Assembly: GCA_019787685.1 (NCBI GenBank)
Contig: JAHNUO010000007.1
Coordinates: 2,186,023 to 2,250,022, forward strand
Origin: Chiua virens
Lineage: Eukaryota > Basidiomycota > Agaricomycetes > Boletales > Boletaceae
Reading direction: 5' to 3'
DNA: 64,000 nt
Below, one piece after another: positions 1-13,181 of this stretch. The position numbers and the translations under genes were made by a program. The notes beneath the pieces were generated by a model that ran no database searches, was not told the origin of the DNA, and worked only from the letters and a program-made list of their open reading frames with translations. Each line of letters opens with the position of its first letter. The stretch's first letter is position 1.

Positions 1-598
1 AAGCCAGGGCCACGTTGTCGCGAGCGCAGTCGCAGACGCAGGATGCGTTCCAACGGTATACCGCCTGTCTAGAAGCGGAAGTTCGTGCTAGGCGAGAAGT
101 CGTCCTTGCCGAGCAACATCGTGATGAATTGAGTAAGTGCCTGGTCGCAGGGCGGGAAGATATGTTCGCTGAATGGTTTAATCAGTGTCTGCGCTACTCT
201 CACGAACACAGACAACGGTCGGTACGTAAGATGGGCATTTTGGACACCCCCTTTCCGCGGTTCTCACACACGATGTCCACGACAAAGAATATGCACGCCA
301 TGCCTCGTTGCCTCAAGAGGACGTTGGGAATTCCCAACACCCACAGCATGCACAACACAATCAGCAAGACGTAAGACTGCATTCATCGGATGGGTTGGGT
401 CGGTTAACATGCATGCCTTGGCAGTATTCGTCACACCATCTTGCGGAGCGCAGGGCCTCGGTTGACATGGTGACCCACAACAGCCCTAGGTCGCTAGACT
501 GGCGGCAGACGGACGTGTCGAACTCGTATGCAGGAGGGTTGGAGGGGATACCTCAATCGGAGGTAGGGAAATTTGTGTTGCCGTCACCTTGGACCTAA
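1..598 (+). CDS. 3' end of an unidentified gene (5' part outside window)
   Basis: Two exons can be joined. The first is open from the window edge to base 225, where a GTAAGA donor follows. The second runs from 288, after a CAAAG acceptor, to the TAA at 596-598. The join keeps phase. The first exon encodes a charged, helix-prone segment rich in Arg, Glu and Gln (about 70 residues, with AEVRARREVVLAEQHRDEL-type composition). The second is low-complexity, rich in His, Gln, Ser and Pro. I recognise no domain. The helical part could be the end of a coiled coil. Reading is supported only by the length of the open frame and the splice fit; the true start lies upstream. Confidence 0.4.
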
Positions 599-1830
599 GT
601 TTACAGCGTAGATGCGATCTTCAAGCGACTCCTTCAAGCCAGAGCGCAAGCACTCGCGGAGCTGGGAGCAGGGTGGGCAGGTTGATATTCAGCGTATGTG
701 TGTTGTCATGGACTGGGGGGAATAATTTGACACTTTTGGGATATGCGCCAGTTTTGCAAGACGTCGCAGGAGGACTGCCACCGCGAAAACGAACGCACCA
801 CATGGTCGATTGTCCAAGTGGACACAACGCCTCTTTGATGTCGCAGACAATGACACTGCCTCTATAAAATTTTCTTTGGCGCTGGCCGCGCTTTCGGTAT
901 CCATACATATACCCGGGGGGGCTCTGGTGTTACTCGCAAGCCTTGATATGGGTAACCGTAATTCGACGCGCGGCGCAGCTTCGCATCGCTCTCATTTTCC
1001 GTTTTCATTTCGTTTGCAATGGGCATAACCACGGACAACCAACTTTTTTTCTTCTTCCCATCACGCTCTGTCGTCGCTATTCACATTGCTTTGCTTTGCT
1101 TGTGTTATCAGCCTGTATCTGGACCGCTGTATCCCCCCGCCGCTATTTTATGTTCGCAATGTTCGCATCAACACGCCATCCTACCTTGTGAAAATCACTG
1201 GATGACGTGAGCTGCGTTAGGTTTCACCCGGTTCTAGGGTTGACGGGGGTGGGCTTGTGGGTATGGAATTGGGAACGCCTGGGAGTGAAAACAACGGTTG
1301 GTTCAAGGAGTGGGGTGGGTTTGATTTACCGGGCCATTTTTTCCTGGGCGAGGTTAATTGCGTTTTGGTGAGACCGCGGCCATTGGAACTCTTCCCACTG
1401 ACCCGACGGTCTTTATTACGTAATACAATGATGAGTAGCGTGGGTTGCCCGCCGAATGTTCGGACGCGCGGGACATTGCGAAGAAAAATTCATCATGCAA
1501 GTCGACCCTTGAATCCAGCGCTCACCGTCATCCAGCCGACTCCGATATTGGTTTGTCAATCAGCAAACAACGATTCAGACACAAAGCGAATGTCGTCATG
1601 ATACTTGCAGAGTGTGGCGCGCTTTGTCAGGCGAGTCCACCCAACGTCCCGTCCATTGAACACGCTTGGTGGTCGGGATAATCGCGTGCCCCACACGTGT
1701 AGTCCACATCTATCATATTTTAAAAGGCGTTTGCCTGTCCGTTCATAGATGTGTTCATCCTCTTCACTCCCGACACTTGCCCTGCGCGTTTCTAGTTCCT
1801 TGTGGTTTTTCTCTCCTTGTGTTGAGCACG
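599..1830. other. intergenic, no gene seen
   Basis: No frame in this 1.2 kb shows protein-like composition, and open stretches are short on all six frames. It holds the 3' flank of the preceding gene and the 5' flank of the CCCH gene, with pyrimidine-rich patches around 1000-1180 and 1740-1830. No repeat or RNA gene was recognised. Confidence 0.5.
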
Positions 1831-3691
1831 ATGACCGTATTATCGTCATACCATCCAAAGTATCGTAGTGAGTCTCTGTCTGCTTGTTATCAAAGGAAAC
1901 AAAGTCCTAATGCACATTGACCCACAAAGCCAAGCCGTGTCGTAACATTGCCAACGGGAGCTGTCCGTATGGTCAAAAGTGCAGCTTCCTCCATCCTACG
2001 ACACCAATCCACCCCTTCTTGTTTTCATTTGCACAGTACCTCATGAACTGGAACAACGCGTTTCTGCCCCAACTTGTTGCATCGAACCAGCAGGGGGCTG
2101 TCAACCAGATGCAACGACAGCACCTGCCATCGGGAGACCAAGTCCCACAGCTCGTCGACGAAGATCCATCCCCGGTTCCATCCCTCCTATTATCGGTATC
2201 TGACACCACGTCGTCGGAACAAGCGCCGCAGAGAAGGCGAAGCAAGAAGCAACCATCGCCATGCTTTTGCCGCCTTTTCGTTCGTCGGACAGGGGATCCC
2301 GGTCAGTGCCCTGCCGGCGAACAATGTGAATTGTAAGTCCTGTTTCCATCTCCGTGTCATTAGAATGCGGGGGATTTCTGATGCATCACATCGACAGTCA
2401 ACATGACGTGGCTATGTTGCCTATTGGGGCTGATCACAGAGTTTCCCCGTCGGAAGCCGCTGATGATCGTAGGGATCAAACACGAATCATCAGTGGCGGC
2501 GTTTTGATGTCAATGCCATCCCAATCCCCGCCGGTCATTTGTCAGACGTATCTCGAGTCTCAACAGATGGAACCCGAGCAGGCGCAATCGGCTCCGTCGT
2601 TGCAGCAGAATGCTTTGAATGCCGCCGTTCGCAGCGGCTTTACTGGCCAACAGCCCATGTATTGGCCGGGTTATGCGTTATACCCATATCCGCCTCATTA
2701 TTCTGTATCCGCGACGAGTACCGTGCCTGTATCTGCTCCGATCTCCGCTGCAGACCACGACGGTTATCAACCGACGCAAGCCATAGCACAAGACGATGTT
2801 GCACCGCCAGCACCTTATTATGCCACTGCCCCCGCAAGGAATGGTGTCCCTGTATCTGCTTCGATCTCCGTTGTAGACCACAATGCTTATCAGCCGACGC
2901 AAGCCACAGTACCAAACGATGTAGCACCGCCAGCACCTTTTTGCGCCACTGTACCCGCAAGGAATACCGTGCCTGTATCTGTTCCGATGTTCACTGCAGA
3001 CTGCAACGTTTATCAGTCGACGCAAGCCTCACTACGAGACGATGTTGCACCGCCAGTAACTTATTATGCCACTGTACCCGCGAGGAATACCATTCCTGTA
3101 TCTGCTCCGATCTCCATTGCAAACTACAACGTTTATCAGCCGCCGCAAGCCCCAATACAGAACGATGTTACGCCACCAACCGAGACTGAGAGAGCTCTTC
3201 CTGTGGGAACATACCAAGTCCCTGGTATGACCTACTTTCTGCCACAAATGTCTCCCATCCCGGTAATATATCCGATTCCTGTCCCCCCAACACCGTATGT
3301 CCGTCCAATGGCTCCCTTGTACCCGTACTATCCTGTGGTTCCTCCCCTGCCACCCAGCCGCTACGATACGTTCTCCAACCCAGCCGTCAATGCACACCCT
3401 CCACCGCAGATGTGTATCGCTCCGTCTTCCCTGGATTCATTGACCTGGAGTGAACCGCCCGCCATTCCCCAACTCGAGGACTTCGATATCCCGCTGTCTT
3501 CTGCCCCGTCTGGGTTGATGCTCGCCGGGAATCTGGGTTCGACCCACGTTGTAGACCAGCTCCAGGTCGCCACACAGTTCCAGCCAATGGATCCACCGTT
3601 TCCTTACGAACCTCCCAGAAACCAGCGGGTTGGCCATGCGCGTCGGATCAGCGTCAACATCAGGCATCATGCTCGCGGTCGCAGTGGCTGA
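1831..3691 (+). CDS. CCCH-type zinc-finger protein with a tandem-repeat, Pro-rich tail
   Basis: Probable RNA-binding protein, 577 residues in three exons (1831-1867, 1930-2332, 2398-3691). Splicing exon 1 to 2 yields YHPKYRTKPCRN, the classic lead-in of a CCCH finger, followed by C-x7-C-x5-C-x3-H (CRNIANGSC, CSFLH). Splicing exon 2 to 3 completes a second finger ending CPAGEQCEFQH. Both introns thus restore family motifs, which fixes the start at 1831. Fingers occupy about residues 18-36 and 120-147. The rest is Pro/Ala/Tyr-rich and low complexity, including four tandem copies of a 41-residue unit. CCCH pairs of this kind bind AU-rich or related RNA in cytoplasmic mRNA turnover or 3'-end processing. 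The target here is unknown. The neighbours give no functional hint. Confidence 0.85.
2720..3180 (+). repeat. four tandem 123-bp (41-residue) coding repeats
   Basis: Units begin near 2720, 2843, 2966 and 3089, exactly 123 bases apart, so the frame is kept. Each encodes PVSxxIS...YQPTQA...DVAPPAPYYATxPARN-like sequence. The last copy is the most diverged and loses its end. The repeat lies in the low-complexity tail of the CCCH protein. Confidence 0.9.
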
Positions 3692-4589
3692 TCTCCAAGC
3701 TCACGTCTCATGTTCACATCTTCATGTTCAACAAGCACACACATCATAAGGGATCCGTATGTCCACTTGACTTTTTTTATGCTCGCATTCATCCATATAC
3801 GCATTCTTCTCCATCATTGTGCATTTTCATTGTACTAGACATCATTTTCACATTGTACGTCTCGCAAGGAATCAATCATCTGTGTTTACATGTCATGCAT
3901 CTCGTGTCGGCCTAGATTGATGAGTTTTTGAGATGTCGACGTTGCACGCGTGAGGGTCCATCGATCATGTTATCATGATTGTATCGGCGTTAGCGTCGCA
4001 GATCTTAGTACGCGTGTTACGGCGTACAAGTATTGGGCCGAATACATTTTCCTTGTTGTTAGCTCCGCATCCGTACATTTGATCACATGCATATTTCATT
4101 ACAGTAAGCAACTGAGCACGCGCGGACATGCTCGCGGAGCTGTTCAAATGCTGTCTTATGTCGTGTCAAGAACACAAAGTCGAGCCGTCGAAGTTGAGTT
4201 GACGTTGACATAGAAACCCACAATTACATGGTACAAACTAAGTAAGGCAAGAAGGGAAAGCAAGCAAAGAGAAAAGTGCCAGGATGGTATGATAGTACAC
4301 ACAAGAATCCGAAAACAAAAAAAGAACAGTGCACGATGCGTAAATGAATAAATATGAAAAATGGGGGGAAATCAAACGGTCCCAGATGGCCAATCAAGAA
4401 AGGAAAGAAAATGAAGGAGGGACAAAGAGAGGGCCCCATCAAGGCCGGCAGAGTTGTCCACGCCAACCATGAACCGTGAACTTTGTCATAGACTTCCCCG
4501 GCAATCGAGCGGCTCCGCCGCTCCCGAGCGTCGAGTCTCACAAGTGTGGGCGCCTCGCCCAGTTCCCGGAAAGAAAAAAAGGTCGCACC
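3692..4589. other. convergent intergenic region
   Basis: This 0.9 kb lies between two convergent genes, so it should contain both terminators and 3' UTRs. It is AT-rich in places (A-rich around 4240-4400 on the + strand). No coding signal or repeat was seen. Confidence 0.5.
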
Positions 4590-7500
4590 TCACGCGAACA
4601 ACTCGGCGCCCTCGATTCCGTACGAGAAATCCAAGACCACAATCTTTTGATCATGTGATGTGCTGACGAGAAACATCATGTCAACCTTCACGAACAGAGG
4701 ACGCCGGACCCGAAAAAAAAAGCTTTTACCTGACGATCTTGCCAACGTCGAATTTGACGTCGAAAATATGACTGGAGTGGAGATTCCTAAACTCTCGCAC
4801 CAATCGACCTACACCTTTAGATTTCCGGCAATGTTGTTCGCCCACAGGCTGGGAGACATCGCTCTCCACCCCTTCTCCGTGCCATTCCCAGACTCGGACG
4901 CTCTTATCGTAGCTCGTACTCACGATATAACCCGTTCTCGGGTCGAAACAAAGGGCCCTGACAAGTAGGGTGTGTCCTGCAAACGTGTGCAGACATTCAC
5001 CAGTCGAAGCCCGCCATAATTTAATCGTGCAATCGTTAGATCCGCTCAGGATGAGACCGTCCTGTAATACGATGAGCAAATTTAATATGACCGGATGCGG
5101 ATATACCTTGAATTCGATACAAGCTAATCCCTTCTCGTGTCCTTCAAACACTCGGATGCATTCACCTGTTTCAACATTCCATAGCATCATCTTCCCATCG
5201 CCACTTGCGCTTACGAGGCGGCCGTTCTCCAATCCGACGGCATTCACCGGGCCTTCGTGCCCACGTAAGACCGTGTGCAGAGTCAACGTCTTCCGGTCGT
5301 AAACATGCATCAAAGCATCTTTGGAGCTTTGTCGAGTATGAGTAATATCGGTCCGACATTCGCGGAAGGAACTTACCACGACACGATCCAATTTTCGTCC
5401 ATTCTTAAGTCTAGTACACCTCCCGAATGTCCTCGGAGAATTTTACGTAGCTCCGCAGATATCTTTCTAGGCGGACCAAGGCTCCCAGCGGCCGCAGCCG
5501 CATAAGAGACTCTCGACTTTCCTGGTCTAATGCCACCTGCAGGGGCGACGTTTTCCCCAGGACTTACAGGTGTGGAGACGAGGTCCCAGACACACACCGT
5601 GCAATCGCTACTTCCGCTGACCATGAAGCCACGGCAGACACCATCGCTTCCCAGATCCCAGTCCCGTTCAAATTTGAGGCATAGGACACTGCCTGTGTGG
5701 CCCTCAAAGGAAGCAAGACACTTGCCAGTCTTGATGCACCATACTTTGATCGTGCGATCTCGTGAACCGGAGATGATACGTGACGAATCAAAATCAAGGC
5801 AATAGACACTATTGACAAGAGTCAAGTCATGGGAAAGGCGAGGATTCAATGTCTTACCTGTCCTTGTGACCATCAATTCTGAGAACACGAGGCTCCCCTT
5901 CGGGATCCCGCCACCGTTGCTCGAGGACTGACCGACCACGGTACAGGCTATACCAGTCAAGCATGAGAGGGGCTTGCCTTGAAATTGGTTGCGGCTCCGC
6001 TGGCAGCTTCGCTTCTTGCTTCTCCACTTCGTGCTCATCTTTATCTCCTTCAGGAGGAACATCCGAAAGTTGACCATCTTCTCGACGTTTCTCAGAAGGG
6101 TATACGAACACTCCTTTACCTGCACCCTCACATCCAAGCCTTGCAGTCTCCTTGAGTTTCATATTAGCACGATCGAAGTTGACGGCCCATCCTCTCGACT
6201 CATCCCACTGTTCGCCGTCGTGTTCGTGTTCGGTGGTGGGTATTGAGAGTCCGTGAATACCTTCGTCTCTGATGCCCCGATATCGGCGTCCAAAGCCTCC
6301 AAAGGAGTCTTTGATGCGGTGACAAAGGTCTGCACTTTGTCCGGGGGTGAGATTGGGTATACGAGGAACGCCTTCTCGGGCTTGCCATAGACCCCACCAG
6401 ACGCCGTTGTCAAGGGCAAGGGAACGCCATGCCTTGCAAGTCGCGGCGACAGCGAGGACGCTGCGTAGTGGTAGGTAGGAAAGAACTTGGAGAAATAACT
6501 CGGGGGGTAGTCGGGTAAGGGGTGTGGGGATCTTCGGAGCTGTTTTAAGAAAACGCTGTGTCAGCATTGATGACGCCGAGATCATTGAACAATTAACCTG
6601 ACCTCCTTCCTCAATGCACTCTGGCTCCTGGATAAGCTCGTGCCCATAATTGTGGTCATCCCAAAATCCGTATCCACACACACACCCGCCATCTCCCCAT
6701 CCGGTACACGTACAGCCAACCAATTCGCCCTCCTCTCCGTCCAGAGGATCGAGGGCACCATAATCTACATCAGTATCCACCTCGAGCGGACCTCGCCTCA
6801 CGCGTTTTATGCGACGCTTCTCTTTGAGCTTTCGTCCAACACCCATCATGGGTGATGTTTTACTCCGGACAACAGAAAAGCCGGACATCGGACTCGATTT
6901 TGTACGGGTGGCGGGGATCGGTGAGAGGTGTGCGTCTTGAAGCACGGAAGAAGGCTGGGGAGAACCCTTGGCAGGAGAAGCAATCGACTCCCAAAGGCGG
7001 GATATTCCAGGCCTCCCGCGTCTGGGCTTGCCCAAGGCAGGTCCCAGGCCCGTGCTGGCATTCATGCTCTGTGTTCGCCCGTTTACAGCGAAATGGAAAG
7101 GACCTGCGAGTGGGGTTGAGTTGGAACGGAGAAAGGGTAACGTCGAACTGCCACGAAGGTTAGGGAAGCGGAATGGATCCGTTTCAGCGTCGTCAGCCTG
7201 CTGGGAGGTATATTGATAGAAAGTTGGGCTGCTGGGGACGGAGATCATAGAAAAATCTGCTGTGGGCGTGGGTGATGGTGGGCGCCCAGAGGCCGGATCG
7301 CGTGATTGTGATGGTGTGGTTTCTGATAGATGAGCAGGGATATGTAATCCAGTTAAGTTGGTATTAAGAATAGGCAGACGGGATGGCCCAGCCTTGAGCC
7401 CGTCATCAACAAGCTCTGGTTCTGGAGTAGAGTGAGCGGTATAGTAGGGCGTAGGTACGGCGGAGCGGAGATATCGCTGTTCAGCAAAGCCATGCGAGAT

Positions 7501-8178
7501 AGCATCTTCTTGCGCAAAACCCATGCTGAGCCTTGGATATAACAGCAGAGTGAGATCAGAGTCCGCAGGCGACGATCTGGTGCTGTCCGGGTGAGTGCTG
7601 TTCGATTGGGAAGAAGCCCCTGCATGATCGGGCTCCGGAAAGGAGGTAAAGGTAAATGAGAACTCTGTGTTCGGTCTAGGAGACGTCTCGGACACAGAGA
7701 GGTACTGCGCTCGGAACACGTCGTCGTCGCCAGGGCTCGGAGGGGGGGAAACTCCGGATGTAGTGGCAGTCACGTAGGACATGGCAGAGGAAGCAGAAGT
7801 GGGCACGTCTAGTGTCCAAGAGGTGTTAAAATCGAGGTCGAGGGTGAGACGATGGACCTGGGGTTTAGTCGGGGTGTCGAGCGTACCAAGGGTGAGCAAG
7901 TCGAAGTCGAAAGAAGCGGGGTGAAGATTCTGGGGGTGTGAGGACGAGAGAGCGGGGTAAGTGGGTCTGGGTTCAAAGGGTGATTCTGATCTAGGGTGGA
8001 TGGTAGAGGGTCCCGGGGGTCTGGAAAGGAGTGGAATAGGGCTTAGAGCCGTGGCGCGCGGAAGGGGCACGGATGAGGAGGAGGAGGAGAAGGAGCGATT
8101 CGGACGAAGTGGGCAGCATGAAGAGGAATTGGAGGATGTTGTGGGGTTGTATGGTGATGTTGCGGGCGTGGTCGACAT
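4590..8178 (-). CDS. F-box protein with seven WD40 repeats
   Basis: Likely substrate receptor of an SCF ubiquitin ligase, 1,125 residues. Exons on the minus strand: 8178-5858, 5808-5377, 5326-5107, 5061-4730 and 4662-4590. All joins keep phase and restore WD motifs. Residues 1 to about 540 are Ser/Pro/Thr-rich and disordered. An F-box follows at about 548-595 (LTRLPPELFLQVLSYLPLRS). After a linker come seven WD40 blades from about 775 to the end, each with the GH...SGSxDxTIKVW pattern. Seven blades make a closed propeller, as in Fbw7/Met30/Pof1-type receptors. The intron at 5106-5062 is only 45 bases. A short in-frame insert near 6540-6600 (63 bases, GT...AG) may be an extra intron. The exact orthologue is not assigned. 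Confidence 0.9.
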
Positions 8179-10789
8179 GCTGCACGACGTCCACGATGAC
8201 GATCAGAATCTCGAAACAATCATCTTGTCCTCACCCACCTCGCACGTGACCAAAATCAGGGATACGTTGTTAACTATACGAAACAAGATTCTACATGGTC
8301 CTCTAGTATATATACCGTCCAGTCCATACAACACGAGGTCCCTCTCTATGAAAACCGTATTGCTCCTGTGGTCGGATCGGTGAGCGTGAAGAGCGGCGCA
8401 TGTGAAATGACCAGGGCAAATAGCGCCATCCTGCGAGAACAGACGTGGTCAGCATCATGTGAAGGCAAAAAACTCCGTCGCATAACTCGTCGGTAAACGG
8501 AAACAAGAAACACGCAGGGCGCAGATGGCAAAGCTGTGTCACCACACCCCCGACCAGTCAGGATCCGCACAGGAAGGCTCCCAAACATGTGTCCCACACC
8601 CGATGACGTGCATCCCAGAATGGGATTCCGCAACTTGGTATTAGTGCTCAAAAAAACTCAATAGGAAAAGCGCCCGTGCGGTTCGAGGACGTCATAATAA
8701 CACAAGAAACGGTCGACTATGACGTGTAACGTGGACTTTGATTAGCGCACCGGTGGAACAAAAATCCACGGATAGTCTTAATGGAAATCCATGATCCGTG
8801 TGTGGAGTTACTATGCGGAGAACAATGTTAGGCACTCACATGAGGGTGGCCCATGGCGTACTTCCACCTTCCTTGGCGCGCAGTGGGTGCTGATTTATGA
8901 CACCGTTAATGGCAAGAATGAGAACAGGCCATGTGAGATATCTATATAGCCATTTGCCCAAACGAACAGCGGACCGGTTATTTGAGACACGATGCATTGA
9001 GAGGTGGACGTTTGAACGTTTGAACAAGGGAGTGAACAAAGGCGTCCAGGAAGCCACGGTAATACACAAACGTACCTATTTCTCGTCATCATCACCATCC
9101 CAGCGAAGAACATCCCCATTGAACCCATTGAATCTATAAAGCAACGAGAGTCAATTGAAAATCTGAGTCCTCAGGGCCTCAATGCCCGGTGAGATGAAAG
9201 GCGTTCATTAACTCACCGACAGATTCTGCTTTCCAAGACTTTGGAAGAGTCAGTCTCGTCTCCCGCGACGAGTCTCTTGGGTCACTGAAGGCGTTACCGC
9301 TCGACATGCTTGTGTCGTGTGTGTCGTGTCGCGACCCGCAAGGTTGTGGTGTTTGGACGGTGAGAACTTTGATCGACCCGTTGTGTCACTGACCCACAAC
9401 TACCCGAACTTATTACACAATTGACTTCATCATCGTGCAACTGGCGCTCCGCTGGAATCCCTTCAGTAAGCTTCAAAACCGGTGAGGCCATCATTGTCCT
9501 TCTGCGGAACTGTTTTTTTTTTTTTTCCATTTCGCGTGTAGCACTTCAGGCAGAGTGACCAACGTTATCCTCGCCCCTCTTTGCAGAACACCTGTCAAAT
9601 TGTGTCATCGGTCTCCACTGTCACTCAGGCACATGAGGTTCCTTCCCTCGAGAGCCCGGATTCCTTTCCCCGCCGGTAGGCACGTTTGTAACTGACCCTC
9701 GAGTGCGTGTATAGTGTGACTAACGGCGACGGATACAATCCGAGAGCAAACGGTTCTGCTCTCAGATTTTATCCGTTCGAGTTGATACCTTGCCTGCAAT
9801 AGATCAGCCAAGAAGCACTTGATTTTCCTGGGGTCAGTCAGAATCCGTTTGCTCGTAAAATCGATTTCAATCTACAAGCATCAATTCAGTTTCAGCCCTA
9901 TACAAAATTTGCAAAGTTCGGCAGCCTGGCGTGTGTTTGAAAGCAGTTCCTATCAAACGGAATCACACGCCATTGAATTACTCGAGGTTCGTATTTGTCG
10001 AGCTGGTTCCCCCGATTTATATTGTCCTACATGAGATCACTGCTCACCTTGTCGTGAGCGTTACCAGCCATCCTGTACGAGTGGTGCACACTGCACAAAA
10101 GGATTTTCCAACAGCCACAAATCGATGACTTCCCCACAGCCCAACACGCCTCCTCCATACGTGCAGAACCCAACTACGATATGGACTGCGTGTAAACAAG
10201 GCGAATGCCATGCAGCAAACGGAATACTTGTCCACAGCGAAGACACCTGTTCATCGACGTCGTCCCACCTCTTGGTACTCAAAGGCCTGTTGACTTCTGC
10301 ACGTAGTCGTGTCCAGTTGCGCACTTTGTACTTCATTCTCGTGGCTAACATTATATTCAGAATCACAGCAGTGTGGCATCTGACCGGACATTGCCTTTTT
10401 GCAGTGGGCATCGTTTACGTTCGTTACGACCACTGTTTGGTACTGTTCGATTCAACTTCTTCCTATTGCCGAAGATTGCTAGGGCTGACGGAGCACAGAC
10501 TTGACCGCCCGTGATACGCGAACTGCTGTCAAGTGACCCAATGGTCGCCCACATTGCTCTAGGGACGACCCTATGACAAAATGCTCTTGGAAGAACATCC
10601 TGTCATCGATGCCCCTTGGCATACCATGTCCGTCGAGTAGTCTCATGTTATGGTGAACCCTTTTTGCAAGGTTTAATACTGAACGATGTCAATCTCCTTT
10701 GAAGCACGATGCAACTCTTTACCTGCTGTCTGATCCCTTCCCGCGGGCGCAGCTGTGCGAGCAGCATCGTGCAGCATGCAGCTGATAGA
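8179..10789. other. long gene-poor stretch
   Basis: About 2.6 kb with no supportable gene. Small open frames on both strands lack domain motifs and splice-compatible extension. A T14 tract sits near 9516-9530. The left part should hold the promoter of the F-box gene, and the right end borders the duplicated peptidase block. Confidence 0.5.
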
Positions 10790-13181
10790 AATAACCAATA
10801 ATTTATTTGATTTATTCTACAAATAAGCGATCGACTTGACCAGCGCTCGTTGCTCGTCCAAATCATGTTTAAATAACGCTCAAGTAGAAGATTTAATTGC
10901 CTATGATAATAAGAACCCCTGTTAAACGCTCGACGACGACAGCACACGTGTATTCGATCACGCACTTCTGCTTGTACCCTAGACCGAAGCAAATCTATAT
11001 CAGTGCGAATAACACGAGGTGAGTCAAAGTCAAAGTTTACCGTGTCCTTCGCCTCACAGATCACCATCTGTGCCCGTTCACCTGGTCGACCTTGTACGAT
11101 CCTGTACATGGCCACGGTCTCATGCACGGTCACCCGCGTGTCGTTTTCGCAGTGCATGATGAACAGAGGTACGCTGGTCTTCTCAACATTGTTTAGGGAT
11201 GAGATGTGTTCCAGGAAAGTTCGAATAACAGGGTCTGATTCGTCCCCGTATTGGAGACGTCTCATGGTGTGACGGACGGGTGCTGTATTCTCGCGGAATG
11301 TGACGAATTTTCCAATACCAAAATTGGCTATGGCACATCTAAGCTTGGAGGAATAATGTGCGAGCGTCGCCTTGGGTAGCCGGGTTAGACTTTGGGAACA
11401 CATGCGAGATCACGAAGGATGAAACCCACAGAGACCATGTACCCGCCATCTGAACGTGGTGATGTTTAGCAGTTTCGACACGGAAGAGAACGAATAGTTA
11501 CATGAACCACCCATGACTGCAATGCGAGGTGAATCCAGTTCTTCAGACAATTCAGATCCGATGAACTCGATCAATGCGTTGATATCTCTGCCATTCATTT
11601 CGTCAGGAGACAATGGAGAGAAGCCAACAACAGCACTTACTTGACTGCATCCTCCCATTCTCAACGTCATCCGCTGACACGTATTTTCTATCATACCCCG
11701 AGCTGCCTCGCATGTTCGGATACAACATGGCAATGCCCAACTCGTTGAGATATCCATGCGGTACTCAGTCTCGCCGTCAGTCGAAAGTTAAGGGAGGCAA
11801 GCGTTTACATATGGCCACACGTCCTTTTCTGCACCATAATCTGCCCCGTACTAGGGCCAGGATGAATACTGATAACCACGGGAACTTTGCTCTGCCCCCC
11901 ATTTGGATGATAATAGAATGCGGGGATCTCCAAACCATCAAAGCTCCTGAACCTGATTAGCTTTGGCGCGACAGGCTTGACCTCACGTACTTCAGCTTGA
12001 ACGAAAGATGCCATCTCGACGTCAACATATGCATGACCATCTGGCGTATACTGAAGTGCCTGTAGGTTCAGAGCGGTCTTCCGGTTGGATGAACGGTATC
12101 GATAAGTGGAAAGATGCAGTGCGAGTTGGTGAGGATATCCATCTCGCCCATTGTGCGAATACGTGATCCATCCACCCTCCCAAGCAAGCTTAACTTCGAC
12201 CACTGTATGTTTATTGGGGCCACTGAGAGGTATAGCATACAGGGTACTCCAGGCGTCCACATTTGCGATGAAGCAGATGCAAACGTTAGTAACTTGCAGT
12301 TGTGCCATCTCCTAGGCAATGGGCCTCAAAACGGGGACGGATACATCGAGATTGGGAAGTCGTGACTGTGCGTGACGGTGTGCTGATATACGACACCACG
12401 GCATCAAAATCACCGTAGGCATTCGTGATGATGTATACGACATCGGGACTGGCAGGATCGAGTGAAATGCGGATATACTCCGACCAGTACCGAAGTTGAA
12501 ATATGTGAGATGCTCTAGCTCTGTGTTGGACGGGTCGGCCGAGATCCTGCAAATTTGGGACACCTGGGCATCTTGTGGACGATGAAAAGGGAAGTGCCAC
12601 CAGGAACTTCTTCTTCGTAGCAGTCTTCACCGTGCGCTCGAAAGAGCGGAACCCTAGCAATCGTGAAGTTTATGCGAAATCCGACGGAATCCGATTCACC
12701 CCGTGACACGCACCTCGATTAGCGTCTTCGTATTTTTCATCATGATACCAGTGAAACTTTCCTGAGGATATCCGGAACATTGATCAGAGCGGTCATGCCC
12801 GCGGCCAGTGGGGAAGCGCAGGTGTAGTATCACACTGGGTCCCGCCGACTCGTATATAGCTGAAGATAGAGGCTGTCCATACGGTCTGATTGTAAGTAGA
12901 TGGTCCATAGAAGAGATAAGATCAGAAGACCGACGTAAACCTGAAGCCTGATTGGAACGATATCGATGACCCCACGGTCCGAGCGTAGGCTGATACGCCG
13001 GAAAACACGATGTTCAAGCATGTATCAACTGCTAGTGATCCATATCAACGACCTAGGGTAACGTGCATATAACGCGAGGAGTGCACACAAACCGCACCTT
13101 GTTTGTCGACTCCCTCCATCGCACTAGGCTGTCAGCGGTGCATCCCTCAGTTGTTGAGCATGTCGACGACGAACTTGAATG
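10790..13181 (+). repeat. left copy of a duplicated block (peptidase plus WD40 5' end)
   Basis: Base-by-base similarity to 17563-20700 in the same orientation runs through the 3' flank, body and 5' flank of an S9 peptidase gene and into the first exon of a divergent gene. Examples are shared stretches at 11130-11160 versus 17890-17920 and at 11470-11530 versus 18235-18300. This copy is shorter because of internal deletions. Confidence 0.85.
10905..12815 (-). pseudogene. decayed copy of the S9-family peptidase gene
   Basis: Colinear with the intact gene at 17667-20304 but broken in many places. Near 11026-11040 a one-base loss removes the GHG motif that carries the catalytic His (intact EGEGHGEF becomes EAKDTVNF). 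HGGP has become HPGP near 11855. About 680 bp of propeller sequence is missing at a junction near 12463. Close to the start, roughly 48 bases are gone and a TGA follows. Asp in ENDTRV and the Ser-bearing GGS remain. An ATG is still present at about 12795. Several splice sites are intact, including a GT donor where the functional copy has GC. It cannot encode an active enzyme. Confidence 0.85.

Noticed and set aside
2539..3189. 216-codon Cys-rich frame overlapping the CCCH gene
   Set aside because: Alternative frame of the 123-bp repeat, so its Cys periodicity is a by-product of the repeat. The CCCH frame is supported by both fingers.
9510..9530. T14 tract as a possible retroposon tail or terminator
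   Set aside because: No adjacent coding or RNA element and no target-site duplication recognised.
8179..10789. Possible transposon remnant in the gene-poor stretch
   Set aside because: No terminal repeats, reverse-transcriptase or transposase motifs could be seen by eye.
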